Source: an uncultured Winogradskyella sp. (GTDB taxonomy: Bacteria; Bacteroidota; Bacteroidia; Flavobacteriales; Flavobacteriaceae). From it: a DNA stretch of 64,000 nucleotides. The notes beneath the pieces were generated by a model. That model was not told where the DNA came from and made no database searches. It saw nothing but the letters and a program-made list of their open reading frames with translations. The stretch is from positions 248,001 to 312,000 of the forward strand of contig NZ_CANMIW010000004.1 of NCBI RefSeq assembly GCF_947498005.1, given 5' to 3'. Made by a program: the position numbers and the translations under genes. Each line of letters starts with the position of its first letter. Within the stretch, counting starts at the first letter, position 1. Below, piece after piece: positions 50,405-59,212 of the stretch.

Positions 50405-52393
50405 TTATTTTATATTTTGAAGACAACTCGTGTAAAAGTCTTGCGAAACCTTGTTCCTTAATACGAGATATTTTAAAGGGTAAATAGGTAAAGTAATAAT
50501 ATGAATAAATGGATTTATTCGTTTGCCTTCTAAATCAAGTGTTTTATAAAATTTTGAATATATATAGGCATCTACAACTACATATATTGCAAAAAACAAA
50601 CCTGCAATTATACTTAACGTTTTAGCGGTTTCAGCAAGATCTGGAAGTTTGTTATTTTTAAAAACGAAAAATAAAACTAATAGAATAATACCTAAGAAAA
50701 AACTAATAATACTAGTTTTAGAATAGTCTTTATAGTCTGTCAATAAAACCCGTGCATCAATAAGTTTGTTTGGAATTTCTAAGCCTTCGGATTTTAAACC
50801 TTCTAACAAAATATTTCTATCTAATATACTGTGAAGCGCAATTTCTTTAGGTTTTTTATCTAAATCGAATTCATTCTGATTTTTAATGATACCAATTAAC
50901 TCATTTAATGAATACTTTTTATAAAAATTATAAGTTTTTGTATCTGTTTCAGAAAGTTGAACTTTGTTTTTTGAAGAAAACAAATTTTTTAATGGAACAG
51001 TAATGGCATCAAACTGAAAAACCCCCTTGTCATTGGTAGCTCTTGTTGTTAAATAGATACTTAATGGGAGCATAACAGCTGTAGATAACCAAGCGCCAAT
51101 TATTGGACTAAAACTTCCTTTTTCTGCACTGTTTTTTGCAAAAATCCCAAAGAAATGGTAGGTTAAGAAAAGTACGATGGCCACAACCATTGGTAATCCT
51201 ATACCTCCTTTTCTTATTAAAGCTCCAAGTGGTGCACCAACAAAAAATAAGATAACACATGCAAAAGCTAACACAAACTTGTCATGCATAACGATAATAT
51301 GCTTGTTTAATCTTATCTGCTTATTTTGAAATGATTTTTTATTTGATTCTATAATCTGCTTTGTGCTATTAGCCGAGTTTTTTGCCAGATTTAATATTTG
51401 AACCTTTTGGTTTGTATTAAAAAGGTCTAAAATATTTTTTCCTGTATACAAGGTATCAACTTTAACGGTATCAATATTCATATTTAAAGAAGAGTAGGTG
51501 CTTCTATTGTATAAGGTATTTGACAAGGCAGAATAATCATTTTGTCTTTGTGTTTTTAAACTATCAATGGTATAGTTTAATTGAGAAACATCTAACATGT
51601 TATACCTGTCACTTTGGCTTTTCTCATCAAGGTCATCAGGATTTAAATTTTCTAAATCAACATTAAAAATATAATTGTCAAAATAACTTTTTACGTGTGG
51701 CTGATCTGTTGTATTAGAGCGATTATTATTTAATACTTCTTCGTAATAATTTCCGTTAATTAATTCGAGCTGTAAAATATTGGAGTCAGGACTACTTTTT
51801 AATTCGCCTTTTTCGGCGATAATAACGATAAAATTGCCAGACTTACGCTTATTACTTTTTTTATGAATAAGTACGCCATCTAAAAACTGACCTCTATCGC
51901 CAGATTTCTTATCTACTTTAATATTTATATTTCCTATTTCGTTGAATTGACCTTCTGCAATTGCCAAAGCGGGTTTAACTTTAGCAATATTTTTTCTTAA
52001 ATTATAGAAATTGTATTCGCCCCAAGGAATCACATTATTCGCGAAAAAGAAAGAGGCTATACCTAAGCCTACAATAAAGACACTTAAGCTACGCATAGCA
52101 CGTTGCAGTGAAATTCCTGTGGATTTCATAGCAGCAAATTCATAGTTTTCTGCAAAATTTCCAAAAACCATTATTGAAGACAATAATACAGTTAGCGGAA
52201 CTACCAAAGGAATTAGTTTTGGCATGTAATACAGAATGAATTTTACAGTCACAATAACATCTAAATCCTTACCAGCTAGCTCAGCAATATATAGCCAAAC
52301 TCCTTGCAAAATAAAGATAAACATGAATATAATAAAGACGCTTAAAAACGTCCTTAAGAATGTGATAAGTATGTACCTATCGAGTATTTTCAC
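50405..52393 (-). CDS. LptF/LptG-type lipopolysaccharide export permease
   Basis: A 662-residue permease of the YjgP/YjgQ family, starting at GTG 52393 (MKILDRYILITFLRTFLSVFI), the usual N-terminus. Helices 1-3 are at about residues 10-120, a periplasmic beta-jellyroll domain lies in the middle (about 135-340), and helices 4-6 follow (FVLAFACVILFFVGAPLGALIRKGGIG, GLPMVVAIVLFLTYHFFGIF). In flavobacteria a cytoplasmic and membrane extension (about 470-662) follows, as here. With LptB and a partner permease it extracts lipopolysaccharide from the inner membrane. The long form and the neighbouring lolA fit an envelope-transport operon. Confidence 0.9.
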   Translation of the reverse strand: MKILDRYILITFLRTFLSVFIIFMFIFILQGVWLYIAELAGKDLDVIVTVKFILYYMPKLIPLVVPLTVLLSSIMVFGNFAENYEFAAMKSTGISLQRAMRSLSVFIVGLGIASFFFANNVIPWGEYNFYNLRKNIAKVKPALAIAEGQFNEIGNINIKVDKKSGDRGQFLDGVLIHKKSNKRKSGNFIVIIAEKGELKSSPDSNILQLELINGNYYEEVLNNNRSNTTDQPHVKSYFDNYIFNVDLENLNPDDLDEKSQSDRYNMLDVSQLNYTIDSLKTQRQNDYSALSNTLYNRSTYSSLNMNIDTVKVDTLYTGKNILDLFNTNQKVQILNLAKNSANSTKQIIESNKKSFQNKQIRLNKHIIVMHDKFVLAFACVILFFVGAPLGALIRKGGIGLPMVVAIVLFLTYHFFGIFAKNSAEKGSFSPIIGAWLSTAVMLPLSIYLTTRATNDKGVFQFDAITVPLKNLFSSKNKVQLSETDTKTYNFYKKYSLNELIGIIKNQNEFDLDKKPKEIALHSILDRNILLEGLKSEGLEIPNKLIDARVLLTDYKDYSKTSIISFFLGIILLVLFFVFKNNKLPDLAETAKTLSIIAGLFFAIYVVVDAYIYSKFYKTLDLEGKRINPFIHIITLPIYPLKYLVLRNKVSQDFYTSCLQNIK

Positions 52394-52410
52394 ACAGTTA
52401 TAATTTTGCC

Positions 52411-53055
52411 TTAATCTAATTTGTTGATGTAGTAATCTTTGTATTTACTTTCGTCAAATGTAAATAAGGTTTTTGAAATAGGTTGGTCGGTTTTAAAAGA
52501 ATTAACAGTTAATGTTGTTTTAGTACCGTTTTTACCAACTTCAATTAAGTTATAAATGTGTTTTGTAGTCGCATCAATACCTAATAATACATGTTTGATT
52601 TCAGAATTTGTATCGATAGGACTTAGTTTTACATATTGAATTTTTCTACCTTTTACCGTCTGAACAATATCCATTTTAAAGATATAACCATCTTCATAAA
52701 ATGATAACATTTTACTTGGTGTAATTGTACTTTCATCTTCTGTATTATCTGAGGATATTGTTACTTCTTCGTCTTCAGGACTAATAGTATACATCGTTTT
52801 TCCATCGTAAATACGCGTAATTCCTAATATATTTAATTTAAACTTTTCGCCTTCCATTACAACATCTCCACGCGTTTCTTGGCTAATGCTTTCACTTACA
52901 TTATTTAATTCGTATTTAAAATCTAAGCTTATGTTTTTATAAGCTTTTATCTTAGTGCTAACTTCGTTGAGTAATGCTTCTGCTTTGGCATCACTTTGTG
53001 CAAATCCTATAAATCCTAATGCTAAAAATGCAATTACAAATAATTTTTTACTCAT
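52411..53055 (-). CDS. lolA: LolA-type outer-membrane lipoprotein carrier
   Basis: About 214 residues from ATG 53055 with signal peptide MSKKLFVIAFLALGFIGFAQ. The mature part has the LolA half-barrel pattern: LLNEVSTKIKAYKNISLDFKYEL at the start, then alternating strands (GDVVMEGEKFKLNILGITRIYDGKTMY) to the C-terminus ending in FTFDESKYKDYYINKLD. It would carry outer-membrane lipoproteins across the periplasm. The 17-base gap to the LptF/G gene points to one transcript. A start at 53100 would add 15 polar residues before the signal and is unlikely. Confidence 0.88.
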   Translation of the reverse strand: MSKKLFVIAFLALGFIGFAQSDAKAEALLNEVSTKIKAYKNISLDFKYELNNVSESISQETRGDVVMEGEKFKLNILGITRIYDGKTMYTISPEDEEVTISSDNTEDESTITPSKMLSFYEDGYIFKMDIVQTVKGRKIQYVKLSPIDTNSEIKHVLLGIDATTKHIYNLIEVGKNGTKTTLTVNSFKTDQPISKTLFTFDESKYKDYYINKLD

Positions 53056-53120
53056 AGCGCTTATTTTATTTTTATTGTTGTCGTGAATCTTTGATTTCAT
53101 TTATTTTATAATATTTAATC

Positions 53121-55577
53121 TTATTGATTTTTTTCGTTTTCTAATAATTGATCTAAAGCTAATAAATCTGGCACTAATACTTGCCTTGCTTTACTGCCTT
53201 CAAAATTACCTACAATTCCAGCGGCTTCTAATTGATCTATAATTCTACCGGCTCTATTGTATCCTAATTTTAGTTTTCGCTGTAATAAAGATGCAGAACC
53301 TTGCTGTGCTGTCACTATCAATTCTGCCGCATCTCTAAACAATTTGTCTCTGTCTGATATATCTATATCAAGATTTGTGCCACCTTCTTCACCAACATAT
53401 TCTGGTAATAAATGTGCATCAGGATATGCTTTTTGACCGCCAATAAATTCTGTTATTTTTTCAACTTCTGGCGTATCTACAAAAGCACATTGTATACGTA
53501 TAAGTTCATTGCCCTGTGTATACAACATGTCTCCCCGACCAATTAATTGATCTGCGCCAGAGCCATCTAAAATGGTACGTGAATCTATTTTACTTGTTAC
53601 CCTAAAAGCAATACGTGCTGGGAAATTGGCTTTTATAATACCAGTAATTACATTAACAGATGGTCGTTGTGTTGCAACAATTAAATGTATACCAATAGCT
53701 CTTGCTAGTTGCGCCAAACGAGCGATAGGTGTTTCTACTTCTTTACCAGCTGTCATAATTAAATCCGCAAACTCATCTACAACTAATACAATGTATGGTA
53801 AAAATGCATGACCATCATTTGGATTTAATTTTCTAGCTTTAAATTTGGCATTATACTCAGCAATATTTCTACAAAATGCATTTTTAAGCATTTCGTAACG
53901 GTTATCCATTTCAATACATAATGAATTCAATGTATTAATAACCTTTGTATTATCAGTAATAATAGCATCTTCACTATCTGGTAGTTTAGCTAAATAGTGA
54001 CGTTCAATTTTATTAAACAGCGTTAATTCCACCTTTTTGGGATCAACCAATACAAACTTTACTTCCGCAGGATGCTTTTTATAAAGTAATGACGTTAGTA
54101 CAGCGTTTAAACCTACAGATTTACCTTGTCCTGTAGCACCAGCCATTAGCATGTGTGGCATTTTTGCTAAGTCTACAACAAAGGTTTCGTTACTAATGGT
54201 TTTACCAAATGCAATTGGAAGTTCCATTGTAGATTTTTGAAATTTCTGTGATGCTATTACAGAACGCATTGAAACAATAGTCGCATTTTTATTTGGTACT
54301 TCAATACCAATAGTTCCTTTACCAGGAATAGGAGCAATGATTCTAATACCCAATGCAGCAAGAGAAAGAGCGATATCGTCTTCTAAATTTTTAATTTTTG
54401 AAATTCTGATACCAGCTTCTGGTACTATTTCATAAAGTGTAACTGTTGGTCCAATAGTCGCTTTAATACTACTAATACCAATTTTATAATTGTTTAGGGT
54501 TTCTACAATTCTATTTTTATTCTCTTCAAGTTCTTCTTGATCTATAGAAATCCCTTCGTTATCATATTTTTTTAATAAATCTAAAGTCGGAAATTGATAC
54601 TTACTCAACTCTAAAGTAGGATCAAACTGCCCAAAGTCTTCAACTAATTTATCTGCTAAATTATCATCTTCAGATTTTTCTTCTTCTACGGTTTCAACTT
54701 CAACTTTTAATTCTGGCACTTCAACGGATTCTTCAACAGGTTTGGCCGTTACTTCCATTTTAAGCTCTTCAGTCTTGACTTCAGTTTTTGGCTCTGCCTT
54801 TACAGTTGGCTTAGAATGGTTGCTTATAGTTGGCTTTGGATCTTCTAAAGGAATCTCAAACGCAGATTTAATTGCTTCAGCTTCTTCCGTTAGGTTATTA
54901 TCAAAAATTACAGTTGGTTTTTTATCATTTTCTTCAGATTGTAGATCATCTTTAATAGCTGATTTGGCACTTTTAAAAGTGTTTATAATACTCTCACCTG
55001 TAACTTTAAATCTAATGGCTAAATAAGTGATGAAACCAAATAATAATAGAAGGATGGTGCCGATTTTACCGATATAATCTTGAAAAAATTGATTCATTTC
55101 AAAACCTATGGTGCCACCAAGTAAATCATATTTGTGTGAAAAGAAGCCTAATAATATAGATAGCCATATTATTATTAGTGTTCCCCAAATCCAATGTTTT
55201 CGGAGTTTTGTTTTGTTTAAATTAAGAGTGACATAAACTCCAGAAAGAAATATTAAACCAGAAAATATAAAGGATGGTATACCAAACCCTTTTGTAATAA
55301 AAAATTCACTTACCCAAGCGCCTAATTGACTTGCCCAATTTTTGTACTCTGTTGACCGCTCAGGAAAACTATGTAAAACACTTTGATCTTCTTTACCGGT
55401 AAACACAAACGATAAAAAAGATATAAAAAGTAGAAGTCCTAAAATTATAAGTAAACTACCAAAAACTAGTTTATGCTGACTGCTTAGCTTAAAGGAAGGC
55501 TTTTTTATAGACGCCTTTGCTTTGCTTGTCGTTTTTGCTTTTGAAGTTGTTTTCTTTTTTGTTGTTTTTTTTGCCAT
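53121..55577 (-). CDS. ftsK: FtsK/SpoIIIE DNA translocase
   Basis: An 818-residue FtsK. A Lys/Thr-rich N-terminal tail leads into four membrane helices (about residues 30-195). A variable acidic linker (about 200-310) follows. The motor domain begins near EISIDQEEL, with Walker A GATGQGKSVGLN, Walker B IVLVVDEFADLI, and the RLAQLARAIGIHLIVATQRPSVNVITG block. The C-terminal gamma domain is a winged helix (GSASLLQRKLKLGYNRAGRIIDQLE) that reads DNA orientation signals. It pumps chromosomal DNA at the division septum and activates dimer resolution. It is 65 bases upstream of the lolA start in the same direction. Confidence 0.96.
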   Translation of the reverse strand: MAKKTTKKKTTSKAKTTSKAKASIKKPSFKLSSQHKLVFGSLLIILGLLLFISFLSFVFTGKEDQSVLHSFPERSTEYKNWASQLGAWVSEFFITKGFGIPSFIFSGLIFLSGVYVTLNLNKTKLRKHWIWGTLIIIWLSILLGFFSHKYDLLGGTIGFEMNQFFQDYIGKIGTILLLLFGFITYLAIRFKVTGESIINTFKSAKSAIKDDLQSEENDKKPTVIFDNNLTEEAEAIKSAFEIPLEDPKPTISNHSKPTVKAEPKTEVKTEELKMEVTAKPVEESVEVPELKVEVETVEEEKSEDDNLADKLVEDFGQFDPTLELSKYQFPTLDLLKKYDNEGISIDQEELEENKNRIVETLNNYKIGISSIKATIGPTVTLYEIVPEAGIRISKIKNLEDDIALSLAALGIRIIAPIPGKGTIGIEVPNKNATIVSMRSVIASQKFQKSTMELPIAFGKTISNETFVVDLAKMPHMLMAGATGQGKSVGLNAVLTSLLYKKHPAEVKFVLVDPKKVELTLFNKIERHYLAKLPDSEDAIITDNTKVINTLNSLCIEMDNRYEMLKNAFCRNIAEYNAKFKARKLNPNDGHAFLPYIVLVVDEFADLIMTAGKEVETPIARLAQLARAIGIHLIVATQRPSVNVITGIIKANFPARIAFRVTSKIDSRTILDGSGADQLIGRGDMLYTQGNELIRIQCAFVDTPEVEKITEFIGGQKAYPDAHLLPEYVGEEGGTNLDIDISDRDKLFRDAAELIVTAQQGSASLLQRKLKLGYNRAGRIIDQLEAAGIVGNFEGSKARQVLVPDLLALDQLLENEKNQ

Positions 55578-55625
55578 TCTTAGCCGAATTCATTTCGGTA
55601 TATATTTTCTATTTATCAGAAATAT

Positions 55626-56399
55626 TTATTTGTACGCTTTTGCTTTTTTAGAAATACCATTTACATAGTCTTCTATAATATTTAGTTCATTAGCTAATAG
55701 TGCTCCATCAAATCCGTTTACATCTTTTGCGGTAATATTAAAATTATAAAAATTTAAATACTCACCTGCTAAAGGTAAATAAGACCAATGCCATTTTTCG
55801 AGATTATAACCGGTTCTACCGTTTATTTTCTCGGTATATACTTGGTAAAAGCCAAAATCATTTGCATTTGCATTGAGCCAATCGTAAATGACTTTTCCTT
55901 TTCCGCTGCTAAAATACGAATTACTTAAACTATTTAAGTCTAAATCTGTTCCCCAATGATGACGAGACGAGGTTGGCATAGAACTATATTCTAATATTTT
56001 CGTTGCACGTTCTGTAGGTTTAAGACTATTATACTTTTGCCATTTACGTTCCCAAATGGCCTTCTGCTCATTAAAATTTCGGGTGCCTGAAATTATTTTT
56101 AATGAAACACCATCTTTAACTGCAGCATCGTACATTTTTATAAAAGCATTATATACTTCTATATCTAAGTACAATACTTTAGCGGAATGCATGGATTTTA
56201 CTTTAGTAAATCTCAAATCTTCTCGATAATTAAATTTACCTAAAACGAATTCTTTTGCTGTAAGATAATCGTTAGCATTTTTAATTTCAAGTTGACCTAA
56301 ACGACCATTAATTTTAAGAACATGATGAACTGATTTCATTTGCTTTTCACAACTAAAAACAAATAATGAAAGCAGAAAAATTAGTAACGATTGCTTCAT
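55626..56399 (-). CDS. M15 (VanY-like) D,D-carboxypeptidase lipoprotein
   Basis: About 257 residues from ATG 56399. MKQSLLIFLLSLFVFSCEKQ is a lipoprotein signal. The M15B/VanY motifs are seen: SGTRNFNEQKAIWERKW, the zinc-binding SRHHWGTDLDLNSL, and the third ligand EKWHWSY near the C-terminus. It should cleave the terminal D-Ala from peptidoglycan stem peptides in the periplasm, for wall maturation or recycling. A candidate -7 element lies 38 bases upstream; ftsK follows 48 bases downstream. Confidence 0.92.
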   Translation of the reverse strand: MKQSLLIFLLSLFVFSCEKQMKSVHHVLKINGRLGQLEIKNANDYLTAKEFVLGKFNYREDLRFTKVKSMHSAKVLYLDIEVYNAFIKMYDAAVKDGVSLKIISGTRNFNEQKAIWERKWQKYNSLKPTERATKILEYSSMPTSSRHHWGTDLDLNSLSNSYFSSGKGKVIYDWLNANANDFGFYQVYTEKINGRTGYNLEKWHWSYLPLAGEYLNFYNFNITAKDVNGFDGALLANELNIIEDYVNGISKKAKAYK

Positions 56400-56436
56400 T
56401 TTATTATTTAAAAAGGATTGCAAAATCAGAATTTAA

Positions 56437-56444
56437 CAAAAATA
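56437..56444 (-). promoter_or_regulatory. Candidate -7 element of the M15 peptidase gene
   Basis: On the minus strand the bases read TATTTTTG, matching TAnnTTTG. The -33 TTG is not present at the usual distance. Confidence 0.35.
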
Positions 56445-56502
56445 CAAATTAGTAACGTTTATTCTTCTCGTTTTGGTATAGAATGAAGAGATAAGTTAGT
56501 TT

Positions 56503-57012
56503 TTATCGTATTCGTTTATAACGTTCTTTTGATTTAGGATCTATGATAAACTCGGTTAGTTTAATCTTAGGGTTTTTAAGTTTTGAAATGAGAAGTTGAA
56601 AGTCATGATCTATGGTTCTTGTAGTGCTTTTGAAATTATGTGGAGAACAAATAAATAAAGGCTGTTTGGATACTTCCAGTCCTTCAAAGTTTGAATTAAA
56701 AATCCATAATGTATGAATCTTAGGATGATTTTTATTTCCTATTAAATTTTCAGAATATAAAATATACTTTCCTAATGCTTTAAATGTTTTATTCTTTGTG
56801 AAAATTAAAACCCAATCGGTATTTTCTTCGCCTATGAGAGAATTAAATTGTTGTGACGAAATTATTTTCCAATAATAAGTTTCACTATCACTAATAAATT
56901 TGTTTGCTGGTTCAACTTCATTTTTGACAATCCATTGCCAAACTTGTTTCATTGGTTCAGGGTTTCCTCTTTTATTTAGGTATAGTACTCTGTCTATTAA
57001 ATTGAATGACAT
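56503..57012 (-). CDS. Soluble protein of unknown function
   Basis: A 169-residue protein with no signal peptide or membrane helix and no recognised domain. It has an alpha/beta look (MKQVWQWIVKNEVEPANKFI; TDWVLIFTKNKTFKALGKYILYS) and ends in a basic tail KSKERYKRIR. Its ATG at 57012 lies 9 bases after the dgkA stop codon, so it should be in the same transcript as dgkA. Function unknown. Confidence 0.6.
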   Translation of the reverse strand: MSFNLIDRVLYLNKRGNPEPMKQVWQWIVKNEVEPANKFISDSETYYWKIISSQQFNSLIGEENTDWVLIFTKNKTFKALGKYILYSENLIGNKNHPKIHTLWIFNSNFEGLEVSKQPLFICSPHNFKSTTRTIDHDFQLLISKLKNPKIKLTEFIIDPKSKERYKRIR

Positions 57013-57021
57013 TTAATAAAT

Positions 57022-57390
57022 TTATACAAACTTTGGGAGATAAATAATGCCAGCTAAAATAACTGCAATAATTGCAGCGATAAAAACGGCACCTGCAGCT
57101 ACATCTTTTATTAAGCCTATTTTCTTATGGTATTCTGGGTGAATAAAATCTGCAATATATTCAATAGCAGTGTTCATACCTTCCATACTCATTACAATAC
57201 CAATCATTATAACTTGAGCCATCCATTCGCTTTTAGAAATATCAAAAAAGAAGCCAGCAAAGGTCATTACAATTGCTATAAATAATTGCACCTTAATGCT
57301 GGCTTCCGTTCTAATAAGAATTAGCATGCCTTTAAAAGCAAAACCAACGCTTTTTATTCTATTTACTAAAAAGGATTCCTTTTTTTGCAT
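57022..57390 (-). CDS. dgkA: Diacylglycerol/undecaprenol kinase family protein
   Basis: A 122-residue membrane protein of the DgkA family with three helices. The conserved blocks are present: RIKSVGFAFKGMLILIRTEASIKVQLF at the N-terminus and MEGMNTAIEYIADFIHPEYHKKIGLIKDVAAGAVFIAA, with the catalytic Glu of the EGMNTAIE segment and the Asp/Ala-rich KDVAAGAV. It phosphorylates diacylglycerol or undecaprenol using ATP in the inner membrane; Gram-positive-type members act on undecaprenol. It is 7 bases downstream of tpx and begins a small minus-strand cluster. Confidence 0.92.
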   Translation of the reverse strand: MQKKESFLVNRIKSVGFAFKGMLILIRTEASIKVQLFIAIVMTFAGFFFDISKSEWMAQVIMIGIVMSMEGMNTAIEYIADFIHPEYHKKIGLIKDVAAGAVFIAAIIAVILAGIIYLPKFV

Positions 57391-57397
57391 TCCCTTA

Positions 57398-57898
57398 TTA
57401 GCTTAAACTTTCTAATGCAGTTTCGTAATTTGGTTCATCTACAATTTCTTCTACTTGTTCAGTATGAAGTACTGTTCCGTCTTTATCAAGTACCACGATA
57501 CATCTAGAATGTAATGTTTCAAGAGGACCTGTTTTAAACGTTAAACCGTAATCGTCTCCAAAACTACCTGTTTTAAAGTCAGATAAACTCTCTACATTTT
57601 CTAATCCTTCTGCGCCACAAAAACGAGCGAGTGCAAATGGTAAATCTTTAGAGATACATAACACTTTTGTGTTTTCAAGTTGGCTTGCTTTTTCATTAAA
57701 TGTTCTTACAGATTGTGCACATGTGCCAGTATCAATGCTAGGAAAAATATTTAAGACTAAACGACTACCTTCATAATCATTTAAAGTTTTAGTGGATAGG
57801 TCTGTCGCCGTAAGTTTAAAATCTGGAGATTTACTACCAGTTGTTGGTAAACTACCTATTGTTTCTATAGGATTTCCTTTTAACGTTATTTTAGCCAT
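57398..57898 (-). CDS. tpx: Thiol peroxidase
   Basis: A 166-residue atypical 2-Cys peroxiredoxin of the Tpx family. The peroxidatic Cys is in SIDTGTCAQSVRTFNE and the resolving Cys in LPFALARFCGAEGLENV, the two about 34 residues apart as in other Tpx proteins. KSPDFKLTATDLSTKTLNDY is the N-terminal family signature. It reduces lipid hydroperoxides and H2O2 using thioredoxin. Cytoplasmic or periplasmic location cannot be told from sequence, though no signal peptide is visible. It is the first gene of a likely transcript with dgkA. Confidence 0.95.
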   Translation of the reverse strand: MAKITLKGNPIETIGSLPTTGSKSPDFKLTATDLSTKTLNDYEGSRLVLNIFPSIDTGTCAQSVRTFNEKASQLENTKVLCISKDLPFALARFCGAEGLENVESLSDFKTGSFGDDYGLTFKTGPLETLHSRCIVVLDKDGTVLHTEQVEEIVDEPNYETALESLS

Positions 57899-58195
57899 AA
57901 TTTTTAGTTTTATTGAATGTTAAAAATAAGAACTTTTACAAGCAATTCTATTAAATTTTATATAATATTTAGAGAATAAAAATGCATTAATGTGTAATGT
58001 TAAGTTGTTGTCATTCAGATTTTTAATTATTTATGTACAGCGCAGTGAAAACCTTTAATCGAAGTTATTTGTCGTTTGAATAATTTATTGAGTCCAATTA
58101 GGCAAATATTTTACCTTCGACGGCTTTAAGCTATCAATCTAATTCATATTCTTATAACTATCAGTGAATGGTGTAAGAATATAAACTCAATTTTT
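57899..58195. other. Intergenic region between tpx and the next gene
   Basis: The 297 bases are AT-rich. I see no small gene, terminator or exact TAnnTTTG element; TACCTTCG near 58110 is a one-mismatch -7 candidate for the plus-strand gene. Confidence 0.5.
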
Positions 58196-58903
58196 ATGAA
58201 ATTTCAAGTTCGAAATACTAAAGTTCTTCGCAATTTATTTATTGGAATTATCTTATTGATTCTAGGTAATTTATTCGCTATTTACCTGTTGTTTAATACA
58301 GCTGGTATGGAAAGTAAAGTAACAAGATTGCTGGTAAAACTCTTTAGTGTAAATCTAGAAGCTAATTTACCAACATATTTTTCTGCATTAGTGCTATTGG
58401 GTGATGCTATTTTATTGGCGTTTATAGCTTATGGTTGCAAAGCTCTTGGAGAAAAGTTTTGGCATTGGCTAGGTTTGTCAGCAATATTTGTATTCATTTC
58501 TTTAGATGAAATGATTCAGATTCATGAACAATTTAGAGCACCAATGGAAGCTCTTTTTAATACATCTGGTTTATTATATTTTGCATGGTTTATTCCTTAT
58601 GTAGCTGTAGTTATTATTCTTGGTATCGCTTATTTTAAATTTATGATGCGCTTACCAAAAAGAATTTTAAAGCTATTTATTTTAGCAGGTGTGTTATTTG
58701 TTTCGGGTGCTGTTGGTATGGAAATGCTAGGAGGAATGCATGCTGAAGTGCATGGAGAGGAAACTATAACTTACGCATTGATGTTTACTTTTGAAGAATT
58801 CTTGGAAATGTCTGGAGCAGCTGTATTCTTTTATGCTTTAATCTCTTATGTTGAAATGAAGTTTAAATCTATTCAATTTAATTTTGGGTCAGAGCAAGTA
58901 TAA
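58196..58903 (+). CDS. Polytopic membrane protein of unknown function
   Basis: A 235-residue protein with about six hydrophobic helices: NLFIGIILLILGNLFAIYLLF, LVLLGDAILLAFIAYGCKAL, FWHWLGLSAIFVFISLDEM, YFAWFIPYVAVVIILGIAY, LKLFILAGVLFVSGAVGMEML and TFEEFLEMSGAAVFFYALISY. Acidic and His residues recur inside or next to helices (SLDEMIQIHEQF, GGMHAEVHGEE, FEEFLEMS), which could bind metal. No named domain is recognised. It is a single gene with a terminator after it. Confidence 0.65.
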   Translation: MKFQVRNTKVLRNLFIGIILLILGNLFAIYLLFNTAGMESKVTRLLVKLFSVNLEANLPTYFSALVLLGDAILLAFIAYGCKALGEKFWHWLGLSAIFVFISLDEMIQIHEQFRAPMEALFNTSGLLYFAWFIPYVAVVIILGIAYFKFMMRLPKRILKLFILAGVLFVSGAVGMEMLGGMHAEVHGEETITYALMFTFEEFLEMSGAAVFFYALISYVEMKFKSIQFNFGSEQV

Positions 58904-58938
58904 TTTGTTGAACAAATAACTTAATGTATTACATATAG

Positions 58939-58973
58939 AAAGCTTTTAAGCATAATTGTTTAAAGGCTTTTTT
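58939..58973 (+). terminator. Intrinsic terminator of the membrane-protein gene
   Basis: AAAGCTTTTAA pairs over 11 bases (one G-U) with TTTAAAGGCTTT; a T-run of six follows. Confidence 0.8.
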
Positions 58974-59120
58974 ATGTCTATAAATATTTATAATTGGATT
59001 TTCGAATATTTATTATCACAAATAGTAAACGTACCTGCTAGAATTAATCTAAACCCTAAAGTAGGGTAGGGTTATTATTTTGTCACTATATAATAATTGA
59101 ATTGTAAAGGCTAGAAATAG

Positions 59121-59163
59121 AAAAAACCTCACAAATATTACTTATGGTGTAATACTTATGAGG
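59121..59163 (-). terminator. Intrinsic terminator of the trypsin-like lipoprotein gene
   Basis: On the minus strand a 15-base stem with two G-U pairs and a 7-base loop ends in six U residues, 50 bases after the stop codon. Confidence 0.8.
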
Positions 59164-59212
59164 CTTAATATGTAGTAACACTCCTGTTTAAAAGAGATTT
59201 ACGTCAATACTT

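Larger units (their letters stand above)
58904..59212. other. Intergenic region between two converging genes
   Basis: The 309 bases contain a terminator from each side (58939-58973 plus strand; 59121-59163 minus strand). The roughly 145 bases between them show nothing I can name. Confidence 0.6.

Noticed and set aside
50379..50426. The longer RibB start at TTG 50426
   Set aside because: It would add 16 residues with no family similarity, overlap the upstream gene, and place the candidate promoter inside the coding region.
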